Origin: Rhodobiaceae bacterium
GTDB lineage: Bacteria; Pseudomonadota; Alphaproteobacteria; MED-G09
Direction: 5' to 3'
Assembly (NCBI GenBank): GCA_002728335.1
Contig: PBXC01000033.1
Location: forward strand, 1 to 6,679
Length of the DNA stretch: 6,679 nt
Shown: piece after piece, positions 1 through 5,411 of the stretch
Layout of the letters: each line of letters begins with the position of its first letter
Position numbering within the stretch: the first letter of the stretch is position 1
Made by a program: the position numbers and the translations under genes
Notes under the pieces: model-generated
The model's input: the letters and a program-made list of their open reading frames with translations, nothing else
Told to the model about the DNA's origin: nothing
The model's database searches: none

Positions 1-254
1 CTGAGAGCGTTTCCGCACATGCCTGACTCTGTTCCGTCTGCATTCCAAAATTTTATTAGGCATTCACCATTACGCATCGGTTTATCAATACAGATAAATT
101 GATCAAACTTATAATCCGACATAAAAGATTGTAGATTGAGTATTAGATTTTTATTTATATCCAATTTACGGTTTCTTGAGTCATGGAATAGAAATGTATT
201 GCCAGCTCCGTTCATCTTTTGAAATACATAAATATTTTCATTTTCATCATTCAT
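1..254 (-). CDS. dapF: Diaminopimelate epimerase, N-terminal part (runs off the left edge)
   Basis: DapF interconverts LL- and meso-diaminopimelate in the cytoplasm, the step before lysine and the peptidoglycan cross-linking residue. The visible 84 codons carry two family landmarks: an N-terminal KMNGAGNTF segment at residues 13-21 (usual form KMxGxGNDF), and NADGTESGMCGNAL at 71-84, which contains the first catalytic cysteine (C80) of the two-cysteine racemase mechanism. The last two bases at the edge (AG on the minus strand) allow the expected Arg next. The start is the ATG at 254-252. The frame is open only back to a stop at 309-311 and has no other ATG or GTG there; the Shine-Dalgarno is weak (AAGATAAGT directly before the ATG). 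The Asp of GNDF is Thr here. The second half, with the second cysteine, lies outside the window. The gene is divergent from rpsP. Identification is firm although only about a third of the protein is visible. Confidence 0.9.
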   Translation of the reverse strand, partial: MNDENENIYVFQKMNGAGNTFLFHDSRNRKLDINKNLILNLQSFMSDYKFDQFICIDKPMRNGECLIKFWNADGTESGMCGNAL

Positions 255-303
255 ACTTATCTTATAGAGCTGAATCTGGGTTTTTACTACATAATTGATT
301 AAC

Positions 304-333
304 TTGACTTATAGCGCCTATAAGTTCTATATA
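304..333 (+). promoter_or_regulatory. Putative sigma70-type promoter for rpsP
   Basis: TTGACT at 304-309 matches the -35 consensus in five of six positions. TATATA at 328-333 is a fair -10, with an 18-bp spacer. Transcription would start near 340 and give a leader of about 110 nt before the rpsP ATG. The placement in the divergent spacer ahead of a ribosomal-protein operon fits. In such AT-rich DNA a -10-like hexamer is easy to find, so the -35 and the spacing carry most of the weight. Confidence 0.5.
307..325. promoter_or_regulatory. Perfect palindrome between -35 and -10, candidate operator
   Basis: ACTTATAG at 307-314 and CTATAAGT at 318-325 are exact reverse complements around CGC. The 19-bp site fills the spacer of the putative rpsP promoter, a typical position for a repressor or for a spacer-remodelling activator. 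The core CTTATAG occurs again at 261-267, next to the dapF start, so one factor could bind on both sides of the divergent spacer. I recognise no known regulator motif. A caution is that CTATAAG also resembles a -10 box, so part of the symmetry could come from opposed promoters. Confidence 0.4.
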
Positions 334-364
334 ACTTCACTTTTAATTAAAAAAGTTGAAATAA

Positions 365-381
365 CGGTTCACAGTGAATCG
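365..381 (+). promoter_or_regulatory. Imperfect palindrome / hairpin 1 of the rpsP leader
   Basis: CGGTTCACAGTGAATCG is symmetrical about position 373 with one mismatch (367/379), which would be a G-U pair in RNA. As RNA it forms a 7-bp stem with a CAG loop; as DNA it could be a protein-binding palindrome. It lies one base before a second, longer hairpin and inside the predicted untranslated leader. The function is unknown. Confidence 0.4.
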
Positions 382-382
382 C

Positions 383-412
383 CATCCGTCAACGAGGGTT
401 CGTCCACGGATG
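383..412 (+). promoter_or_regulatory. Hairpin 2 of the rpsP leader, terminator-like or r-protein leader
   Basis: CATCCGT at 383-389 pairs perfectly with ACGGATG at 406-412. Inside, a 2x2 mismatch (390-391 against 404-405) is followed by ACGA at 392-395 pairing with TCGT at 400-403 around a GGGT loop. CTTTTGTT follows the stem, a weak T-tract. This is the most stable-looking fold in the window. It ends 27 nt before the rpsP Shine-Dalgarno. It could be a leader fold for feedback control, a leaky attenuator, or the end of an unseen upstream RNA; the sequence does not decide. Confidence 0.5.
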
Positions 413-439
413 CTTTTGTTGCTGAATTAAATGATTTGA

Positions 440-444
440 AAGGA
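440..444 (+). promoter_or_regulatory. Ribosome binding site of rpsP
   Basis: AAGGA lies 5 nt before the ATG at 450. It fixes the start of S16, whose MAVKIRL N-terminus is canonical. Confidence 0.75.
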
Positions 445-449
445 ATAAG

Positions 450-893
450 ATGGCCGTAAAAATTAGACTTGCAAGAGGTGGTTCAAAAAAAAGACCTTAC
501 TATAGAATTGTGGTTGCTGATATTAGAGCGCCTCGCGATGGAAGGTATATAGAAAGAGTTGGATCATACAATCCTCTTCTACCAAAAGATCATGAAGACA
601 GGGTGAAGCTTGATATCGATAGAATTAAAGAATGGCTATCAAAGGGAGCAAAACCAACAGATAGGGTTGCAAGATTTTTAGATGCTGAAGGCATTTTAAA
701 GAGAGAGCCTAGGAATAATCCTCAAAAAGCAATACCAAAGAAAGAACCAGAAGAAGCTCCAGCAGCAGAAGAAGCTCCAGCAGAGGAAGCTCCAGCTGAG
801 GAAGAAGCTCCAGCAGAAGAAGCTCCAGCAGAAGAAGCTCCAGCTGAGGAAGCTCCAGCAGAAGAAGCTCCAGCAGAGGAAGAAAAAAAATAA
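450..893 (+). CDS. rpsP: 30S ribosomal protein S16 with repetitive acidic C-terminal tail
   Basis: S16 is an assembly protein of the small ribosomal subunit that binds 16S rRNA. Residues 1 to about 85 are a complete S16 core: [24 protein letters not shown], then [14 protein letters not shown], and the [10 protein letters not shown] segment. Typical bacterial S16 is about 80-90 residues; this one has 147. The extra part begins with a short basic linker (about 85-99) and continues as eight EEAPA pentapeptides (residues 101-145), ending EEEKK. Long charged or Ala/Pro/Glu-rich S16 tails are known in alphaproteobacteria, so the tail supports that affiliation and is probably disordered. The start is supported by AAGGA 5 nt upstream. 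It is the first gene of the translation block, with trmD 108 nt downstream and no rimM between. The core identification is certain; the role of the tail is unknown. Confidence 0.97.
   Translation: MAVKIRLARGGSKKRPYYRIVVADIRAPRDGRYIERVGSYNPLLPKDHEDRVKLDIDRIKEWLSKGAKPTDRVARFLDAEGILKREPRNNPQKAIPKKEPEEAPAAEEAPAEEAPAEEEAPAEEAPAEEAPAEEAPAEEAPAEEEKK
750..884 (+). repeat. In-frame 15-bp tandem repeat coding EEAPA in rpsP
   Basis: Eight copies encode EEAPA, starting at 750, 768, 783, 801, 816, 831, 846 and 861. An extra Ala codon is inserted at 765 and an extra Glu codon at 798, and the array ends in GAG GAA GAA. Five copies (750, 768, 801, 816, 861) are identical, GAAGAAGCTCCAGCA; the others differ only at third codon positions (GAG for GAA, GCT for GCA). 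The unit has 8 of 15 G/C, richer than the surrounding DNA. Near identity at synonymous sites suggests recent growth by slippage or unequal exchange, and copy number could vary between strains without breaking the frame. Confidence 0.93.
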
Positions 894-940
894 ATTTGAG
901 AATAAAATCTTCTTTTTTATTTTTTCGAAATCCGTGACAA

Positions 941-966
941 GTTATTTCATAGGAAATAATCTTTTG
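941..966 (+). terminator. Weak AT-rich hairpin with T-tract between rpsP and trmD
   Basis: TTATTTC at 942-948 pairs with GAAATAA at 953-959 around ATAG, with a possible G-U pair at 941/960, then CTTTTG. Earlier in the same 108-nt gap, AATAAAA at 901-907 pairs with TTTTATT at 915-921 and a T-run follows. Both stems are almost all A-T, so they are at best leaky attenuators lowering trmD expression relative to rpsP. A possible extended -10 (TGTATAAAT at 965-973) has no recognisable -35; a separate trmD promoter is possible but not shown. Nothing else is evident in this gap. Confidence 0.3.
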
Positions 967-1001
967 TATAAATGAGAAAATAAAATGAGAATCTTGAGAT
1001 A

Positions 1002-1703
1002 ATGACTTGGAAAGCTAATATTTTGACTTTATATCCGGATATCTATCCTGGTTATTTAGGTTACAGTTTACTCGGCAAAGCACTTGAAAAAAAAATTTGG
1101 GAATTAAATATTTATAATTTGCGTGATTTTGGAGAAGGAAAGCACAAAACTGTCGATGATAAACCTTTTGGCGGTGGAGCTGGGATGATTATAAAACCAG
1201 ATATCTTAGGTGATGCTATTGCTGAAACACTTATTAAAAATCACGATCAGCAAAAACTAGTTTACTTATCTCCTAAAGGAAAACCTTTTAAACAAGTAGA
1301 TGCTGAAAAATTTTCTCAGAGTAATGGCGTATCAATATTATGTGGTCATTTTGAGGGAATTGATCAGAGAGTTATAGATATTTATGAAGTTGAAGAAATT
1401 TCGATGGGTGATTATGTCTTAACAGGTGGCGAAGTTGCATCTTTTGCATTTTTGGATGCAATTATTCGATTATTACCTGGTGTGTTAGGGAATGAAATAT
1501 CAATAAAAGATGAGTCATTTTCTGATAATTTATTAGAATATCCACAATACACTAAACCGCAAGAATACAAGAATATTAAAGTCCCAGATGTATTACTATC
1601 TGGCAATCATGAAAAAATAGCTGAATGGCGAAGAGAAAAGTCTATTGAAATAACTGAAAAAAATAGACCTGATCTATTGAAAGATAAAAACACCAAGAAA
1701 TAA
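1002..1703 (+). CDS. trmD: tRNA (guanine37-N1)-methyltransferase
   Basis: TrmD methylates N1 of G37, beside the anticodon of tRNAs for Leu, Pro and Arg, using S-adenosylmethionine; this prevents +1 frameshifting. The 233-residue protein is full length for the family. Visible landmarks are the N-terminal ILTLYPDIYPGYLG, HKTVDDKPFGGGAGM at 48-62, the trefoil-knot cofactor segments LVYLSPKGKPF (86-96), CGHFEGIDQRVID (114-126) and SMGDYVLTGGE (134-144), then RLLPGVLGNE at 156-165 and the catalytic-loop DESF at 170-173, where D170 matches the general base. VLLSGNHEKIAEWR near 198-210 belongs to the tRNA-binding C-terminal domain. The start is the first ATG after an in-frame stop at 981-983; the Shine-Dalgarno is poor (TGAGA with almost no spacing). 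rimM, its usual upstream neighbour, is absent. Confidence 0.97.
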   Translation: MTWKANILTLYPDIYPGYLGYSLLGKALEKKIWELNIYNLRDFGEGKHKTVDDKPFGGGAGMIIKPDILGDAIAETLIKNHDQQKLVYLSPKGKPFKQVDAEKFSQSNGVSILCGHFEGIDQRVIDIYEVEEISMGDYVLTGGEVASFAFLDAIIRLLPGVLGNEISIKDESFSDNLLEYPQYTKPQEYKNIKVPDVLLSGNHEKIAEWRREKSIEITEKNRPDLLKDKNTKK

Positions 1704-1767
1704 TTTAAAAATTAAGGTGACTTATTAATAATTTATGTGTTATTTGAACTTCCTGTTTTAAATATTA

Positions 1768-2232
1768 ATGATAATGTTGAATACGATGGACGCAATTGGA
1801 AATATAGAAAAACAATATTTAGATGAATTATCTGAAGGAAAAGAATATCCCGATTTCAGGTCTGGAGATACTATTGCCGTAAGTGTTGTTGTAAAAGAAG
1901 GTGATAGAGAGAGAATTCAGATTTTTGAAGGTGTTTGCATTTCTAGATCAGGCGAAGGAATAAATCAAAACTTTACTGTTAGAAAAATTTCTTACGGTGA
2001 GGGTGTAGAAAGAGTATTTACCTTATTTAGCCCATTAGTAGATTCAATAAAACTCATTAGAAAGGGTAAAGTTAGGCGATCAAAACTTTATTATCTAAGA
2101 AGTAGACGAGGTAAATCAGCAAGAATTGCTGAAAGACAAGATCTTCAATCAAAGAAAATTGATAATACTGATTCAGAAGGTCCAGCTTTAGAAGCTGAAG
2201 TGTCAGAGGAAGAAAGCGCTAAAGAAGAATAA
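1768..2232 (+). CDS. rplS: 50S ribosomal protein L19 with acidic C-terminal tail
   Basis: L19 sits at the interface of the 30S and 50S subunits. The core is unmistakable: [55 protein letters not shown] at 69-94, and [21 protein letters not shown] at 103-123. E. coli L19 has 115 residues; here residues 124-154 add a Glu/Ser-rich acidic tail ending EEESAKEE. The start is uncertain. ATGs in frame at 1768, 1774 and 1786 all lack a Shine-Dalgarno. Alignment by eye to the usual short L19 N-terminus (MNII-type) favours 1786, which would give 148 residues; the longest frame is given here. The 64-nt gap from trmD is AT-rich, with only short A-T palindromes such as TTATTAATAA at 1722-1731 and an unused AAGGTGA at 1714-1720. 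Confidence 0.95.
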   Translation: MIMLNTMDAIGNIEKQYLDELSEGKEYPDFRSGDTIAVSVVVKEGDRERIQIFEGVCISRSGEGINQNFTVRKISYGEGVERVFTLFSPLVDSIKLIRKGKVRRSKLYYLRSRRGKSARIAERQDLQSKKIDNTDSEGPALEAEVSEEESAKEE

Positions 2233-2242
2233 TTCGCTTTTT
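2211..2242 (+). terminator. Stem-loop across the rplS stop, possible attenuator before leuC
   Basis: AGAAAGCG at 2211-2218 can pair with CGCTTTTT at 2235-2242 (eight pairs, one G-U) across a 16-nt loop that contains the rplS stop codon. The T-run is part of the stem's 3' arm, followed by GTTGGGG. The long loop and overlap with coding sequence make it a weak candidate. If real, it would be a leaky boundary between ribosomal and leucine genes; translating ribosomes on rplS would disrupt it. Confidence 0.25.
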
Positions 2243-2254
2243 GTTGGGGTCTCA

Positions 2255-3658
2255 ATGACAGAAGCAAAAACAATTTATGATAAAATATGGGATGCTCATT
2301 TAGTCGCTGATAAAGACAATTACTCACTATTATATATCGACCGTCATTTAATACATGAAGTAACAAGCCCTCAAGCCTTTGAAGGTTTAAGGATGGCTAA
2401 AAGAATAGTTAGGCATCCAGAAAAGACTCTTGCTGTCGCGGATCACAATGTTCCTACAACAGATAGATCGATTGAGATTGAAGATGAAGAGTCAAAAATT
2501 CAAATTGAAGCCCTCAAAAATAATTGTGAGGAATTTGGTATTAACTTCATAGATATGACCGATATTAGACAGGGTATTGTTCATATTATTGGTCCTGAAC
2601 AAGGATTTACGCTTCCAGGTTCTACAATTGTTTGTGGTGATAGCCATACCTCAACACATGGAGCATTTGGAGCACTAGCTCATGGGATCGGAACTTCAGA
2701 AGTAGAGCATGTTTTAGCTTCACAGACATTGATACAAAAAAAAGCAAAAAACTTTAAAGTTGAAATTGTAGGGACTTTAACAGACTCTATCTCGGCAAAG
2801 GATCTTGCATTATCTGTTATTGGAGCCATTGGGACCGCTGGCGGTACTGGTTATGTGATTGAATATATGGGAAATGCAGTTGAAAGCCTTACAATGGAAG
2901 GAAGAATGACCCTATGTAATCTTACAATTGAGGCTGGCGCAAGAGCAGGTTTGATTGCTCCAGATCAAAAAACTTTTGATTATTTAAAGGATCGCCCATT
3001 AGTTCCAAAAGGTGAAATCTGGGACAAAGCAGTAAGTTATTGGGAAACTCTACCAAGCGACCCAGGAGCGCATTATGATAATTCTATCAAAATTGATATT
3101 GATAACCTTGCTCCATTAGTTACATGGGGAACAAGTCCTGAAGATGTTGTAGATATTGACGGTAACATTCCTAAGCCAGAGGAAATTGAAGATGAAGCCA
3201 AGAAAAATGCTATAAAAAGATCGCTAGAATATATGGGTTTAGAAGCAGGCAGACCTATTAAAGGAACGAAGATTGATAAGGTATTTATAGGATCATGTAC
3301 AAATGGAAGAATTGAAGACTTAAGAGCAGCAGCTTCAATAGTAAGTGAAAATAAAGTTTCTGATCATGTTAATGCAATTGTTGTTCCCGGTTCAGGACTT
3401 GTAAAGGCTCAAGCAGAAAGCGAGGGTTTAGATAAAATCTTTATAAATGCTGGATTTGAGTGGAGAGAGCCAGGTTGCTCAATGTGTTTAGCAATGAATG
3501 CGGACAAACTTCTGCCAGAAGAGAGATGTGCTTCTACTTCTAATAGAAATTTTGAAGGAAGGCAGGGTAGAGGAGGAAGAACTCATCTTGTAAGTCCGAA
3601 AATGGCAGCAGCAGCAGCTATAGCGGGATGCTTAGCTGATGTTAGGGATTTTAGCTGA
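2255..3658 (+). CDS. leuC: 3-isopropylmalate dehydratase, large subunit
   Basis: LeuC with LeuD forms isopropylmalate isomerase, a 4Fe-4S enzyme of the aconitase family that converts 2-isopropylmalate to 3-isopropylmalate in leucine synthesis. The 467 residues match E. coli LeuC (466) almost end to end. Landmarks are [18 protein letters not shown] (25-42), VADHNVPT (61-68), the active-site segment [24 protein letters not shown] starting at 126, and the cluster ligands C348 (GSCTNGR) plus C408 and C411 ([10 protein letters not shown]). [22 protein letters not shown] near 427-448 is canonical. All three cluster cysteines are present, so it should be active. The ATG lies 22 nt after rplS, preceded by a G-rich but atypical Shine-Dalgarno (GGGGT, 4 nt before the ATG). 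It is followed after one base by leuD. Confidence 0.98.
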   Translation: MTEAKTIYDKIWDAHLVADKDNYSLLYIDRHLIHEVTSPQAFEGLRMAKRIVRHPEKTLAVADHNVPTTDRSIEIEDEESKIQIEALKNNCEEFGINFIDMTDIRQGIVHIIGPEQGFTLPGSTIVCGDSHTSTHGAFGALAHGIGTSEVEHVLASQTLIQKKAKNFKVEIVGTLTDSISAKDLALSVIGAIGTAGGTGYVIEYMGNAVESLTMEGRMTLCNLTIEAGARAGLIAPDQKTFDYLKDRPLVPKGEIWDKAVSYWETLPSDPGAHYDNSIKIDIDNLAPLVTWGTSPEDVVDIDGNIPKPEEIEDEAKKNAIKRSLEYMGLEAGRPIKGTKIDKVFIGSCTNGRIEDLRAAASIVSENKVSDHVNAIVVPGSGLVKAQAESEGLDKIFINAGFEWREPGCSMCLAMNADKLLPEERCASTSNRNFEGRQGRGGRTHLVSPKMAAAAAIAGCLADVRDFS

Positions 3659-3659
3659 T

Positions 3660-4289
3660 ATGGAAAAGTTTGATACAATAAAAGGTATTGCTGCGCCAAT
3701 GCTCGCTTCCGACGGTAATCAATTTTCAATGATGATAAATATTGATACAGATATGATTATTCCTAAACAATTTTTAAAGACGATTAAAAGAACAGGATTA
3801 GGTAAAAGTTTATTTCATGAAATGCGATATGATTATGAAGGAAATGAAGTTGAAAATTTTATATTAAATAAAAATGAATATAGAGACTCAAAGATTATAC
3901 TCGCAGGAAATAACTTTGGCTGTGGTTCAAGTCGTGAGCATGCCCCTTGGGCTTTACTAGATTTTGGTATCAAAGTTATAATAGCTCCGTCATTCGCAGA
4001 TATTTTTTATAATAATTGCTTTAAAAATGGCATTTTACCAATTCAGCTTTCAGAAAAGGTAATCAAAGAGATAAGTGAATCTGCATTAAAAGGAAATGAG
4101 TTAGAGGTCTCTTTAAGCAAACAAATAATTTTGTGTGAAAACAAAGAAATTAATTTCGAGATTGATCCTTCTAACAAAAATTTTTTAATGGAAGGTCTAG
4201 ATGATATTGGTTTAACATTAAAGGATACAGATCTTATAGATATTTATGAAAAGGATGCCGACGATAATTTACCTTGGTATTCCTTGTAA
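3660..4289 (+). CDS. leuD: 3-isopropylmalate dehydratase, small subunit
   Basis: LeuD supplies the swivelling domain that completes the substrate pocket of LeuC. The protein of 209 residues is close to E. coli LeuD (201). It shows MEKFDTIKGIAAPM at the start, NIDTDMIIPKQFLK at 27-40, GNNFGCGSSREHAPWAL at 83-99 (the swivel active-site loop) and SFADIFYNNCFKNG at 111-124. An upstream in-frame ATG at 3639 would add MLGILAD and overlap the end of leuC. The ATG at 3660 is preferred because it gives the family-standard M-x-K-F start and has TAGGGA about 11 nt upstream. leuC ends at 3658, so the genes are one base apart and probably translationally coupled, as suits two subunits made in equal amounts. 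Confidence 0.97.
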   Translation: MEKFDTIKGIAAPMLASDGNQFSMMINIDTDMIIPKQFLKTIKRTGLGKSLFHEMRYDYEGNEVENFILNKNEYRDSKIILAGNNFGCGSSREHAPWALLDFGIKVIIAPSFADIFYNNCFKNGILPIQLSEKVIKEISESALKGNELEVSLSKQIILCENKEINFEIDPSNKNFLMEGLDDIGLTLKDTDLIDIYEKDADDNLPWYSL

Positions 4290-4293
4290 AGGA
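4288..4293 (+). promoter_or_regulatory. Ribosome binding site deciding the leuB start
   Basis: AAAGGA overlaps the leuD stop codon and lies 8 nt before the ATG at 4302. It favours that ATG over the in-frame TTG at 4299 directly before it, which would sit only 5 nt away. Confidence 0.7.
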
Positions 4294-4301
4294 AATAATT
4301 G

Positions 4302-5408
4302 ATGACGAATAAAATTTTAATTTTACCTGGGGACGGTATTGGCCAAGAGGTAATGGTTGAGGTTGAGAAGATTATCAATTGGTTTAATTCAAATAATAAT
4401 TTTAATGCTGAGATTGAATATGGTCTTGTTGGGGGAGCGTCTTATGATGCAGATGGCGTAGCAATTAGTGATACTACGATGGATCTTGCTAAAAAATCTG
4501 ATGCAATTCTATTTGGTGCAGTAGGTGGACCAAAATGGGATGATGTTGCTTACGAACATAGACCTGAGGCTGGTTTATTGCGACTCAGGAAGGACTTAGA
4601 TCTTTTTGCTAATTTAAGACCAGCAATATGTTTTTCTTCGCTTTCCGATTCCTCGTCTCTTAAAAAAGAAATTGTCCAAGATCTTGATATCTTAATAGTG
4701 AGAGAGCTTACGGGAGGGGTATATTTTGGTGAACCTCGTGGAATTGAGAATCTAGAGAATGGAAATAGAAGAGGCATTAATACCCAAGTCTATGAAACTT
4801 GGGAGATTCAGAGGATTGCCGAGGTCGCATTTGAGCTTGCTAGAAAAAGAAATAATAAAGTTACATCATCGGAAAAAAGAAATGTCATGGAGTCTGGATT
4901 GCTATGGTATGAGGAAGTAAAAAAAATTCATGAAGAAAAATTCCAAGATGTTGAGTTAGACCATATGCTTGCTGATAATTGTGGGATGCAACTTGTTAGG
5001 TGGCCCAAACAATTTGATGTAATTGTCACCGACAATCTTTTTGGTGACATGCTTTCAGATGTAGCTGCCATGTTAACTGGATCATTGGGAATGCTTCCAT
5101 CCGCTTCACTGGGTAAGTCCGTTGATGGATTATTTAAATCTGCTCTCTATGAACCTGTTCATGGTTCTGCTCCAGATATTTCAGGGCAAGGAATTGCAAA
5201 TCCCTTAGCATCAATATTATCTTTTTCAATGGCTTTGAAGTATAGTTTTGGAAGAAATGAAGACTCTAAATTGCTAGAGGATTCTATTTCTAAAGTCTTA
5301 GATGATGGATCAAGAACAAAAGATATTGCTGATCAAGAAAACTTTATTTCTACCAATGAAATGGGTGATAAGGTGATTGAAAATCTTGAATTATTGAGTA
5401 AGGAATAA
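4302..5408 (+). CDS. leuB: 3-isopropylmalate dehydrogenase
   Basis: LeuB oxidatively decarboxylates 3-isopropylmalate with NAD+ to 4-methyl-2-oxopentanoate, the last committed step before transamination to leucine. The 368 residues are normal for the family. Motifs in order are [11 protein letters not shown] at 7-17, GAVGGPKWD at 72-80, [16 protein letters not shown] at 92-107 with substrate arginines R96 and R106, [15 protein letters not shown] at 133-147 with R134 and catalytic Y141, catalytic K192, D225, and NLFGDMLSD at 245-253 with metal-binding D249 and D253. [12 protein letters not shown] (260-271) and [18 protein letters not shown] (284-301) form the cofactor side. All expected catalytic residues are visible. 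V254 stands where Glu is common in LeuB; related decarboxylating dehydrogenases carry other residues there. The gene lies 12 nt after leuD and 3 nt before asd. Confidence 0.98.
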   Translation: MTNKILILPGDGIGQEVMVEVEKIINWFNSNNNFNAEIEYGLVGGASYDADGVAISDTTMDLAKKSDAILFGAVGGPKWDDVAYEHRPEAGLLRLRKDLDLFANLRPAICFSSLSDSSSLKKEIVQDLDILIVRELTGGVYFGEPRGIENLENGNRRGINTQVYETWEIQRIAEVAFELARKRNNKVTSSEKRNVMESGLLWYEEVKKIHEEKFQDVELDHMLADNCGMQLVRWPKQFDVIVTDNLFGDMLSDVAAMLTGSLGMLPSASLGKSVDGLFKSALYEPVHGSAPDISGQGIANPLASILSFSMALKYSFGRNEDSKLLEDSISKVLDDGSRTKDIADQENFISTNEMGDKVIENLELLSKE

Positions 5409-5411
5409 AAA

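Noticed and set aside
390..410. GGTTCGTCC within the rpsP leader, resembling a tRNA T-loop
   Set aside because: There is no acceptor stem, D-arm or anticodon arm around it; the segment folds better as the 383-412 hairpin.
985..1002. Five-codon mini-ORF (MRILR) whose TAA overlaps the trmD ATG as TAATG
   Set aside because: It could suggest translational coupling, but it has no Shine-Dalgarno, and such short frames arise easily by chance.
1412..1606. 64-codon open frame on the minus strand inside trmD
   Set aside because: It lies wholly within a clearly real gene, has no recognisable domain and no ribosome binding site; it is an antisense shadow.
1735..1761. Eight-codon mini-ORF (MCYLNFLF) upstream of rplS, with AAGGTGA about 14 nt before it
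   Set aside because: The spacing is too long and the sequence shows no regulatory-peptide character, such as runs of one amino acid.
2145..2366. 73-codon open frame on the minus strand across the rplS/leuC junction
   Set aside because: It overlaps two confident genes and its translation resembles no family I know.
3299..3305. GSCTNGR in LeuC where E. coli has GSCTNSR
   Set aside because: The cluster cysteine is intact, and Gly at this position is, as I recall, frequent in alphaproteobacterial LeuC.
3639..3659. Earlier in-frame ATG for leuD
   Set aside because: It would add seven residues not seen in LeuD and overlap leuC; the ATG at 3660 gives the standard N-terminus.
4299..4301. TTG start for leuB
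   Set aside because: The ATG immediately following has better Shine-Dalgarno spacing and gives the usual N-terminus.
4550..4777. 75-codon open frame on the minus strand inside leuB
   Set aside because: It is antisense to conserved leuB motifs, with low-complexity Ser/Pro-rich translation typical of a shadow frame.
5061..5063. Val254 in LeuB where Glu is common after the metal-binding Asp
   Set aside because: Related decarboxylating dehydrogenases carry hydrophobic residues there, and all catalytic and metal residues are present.
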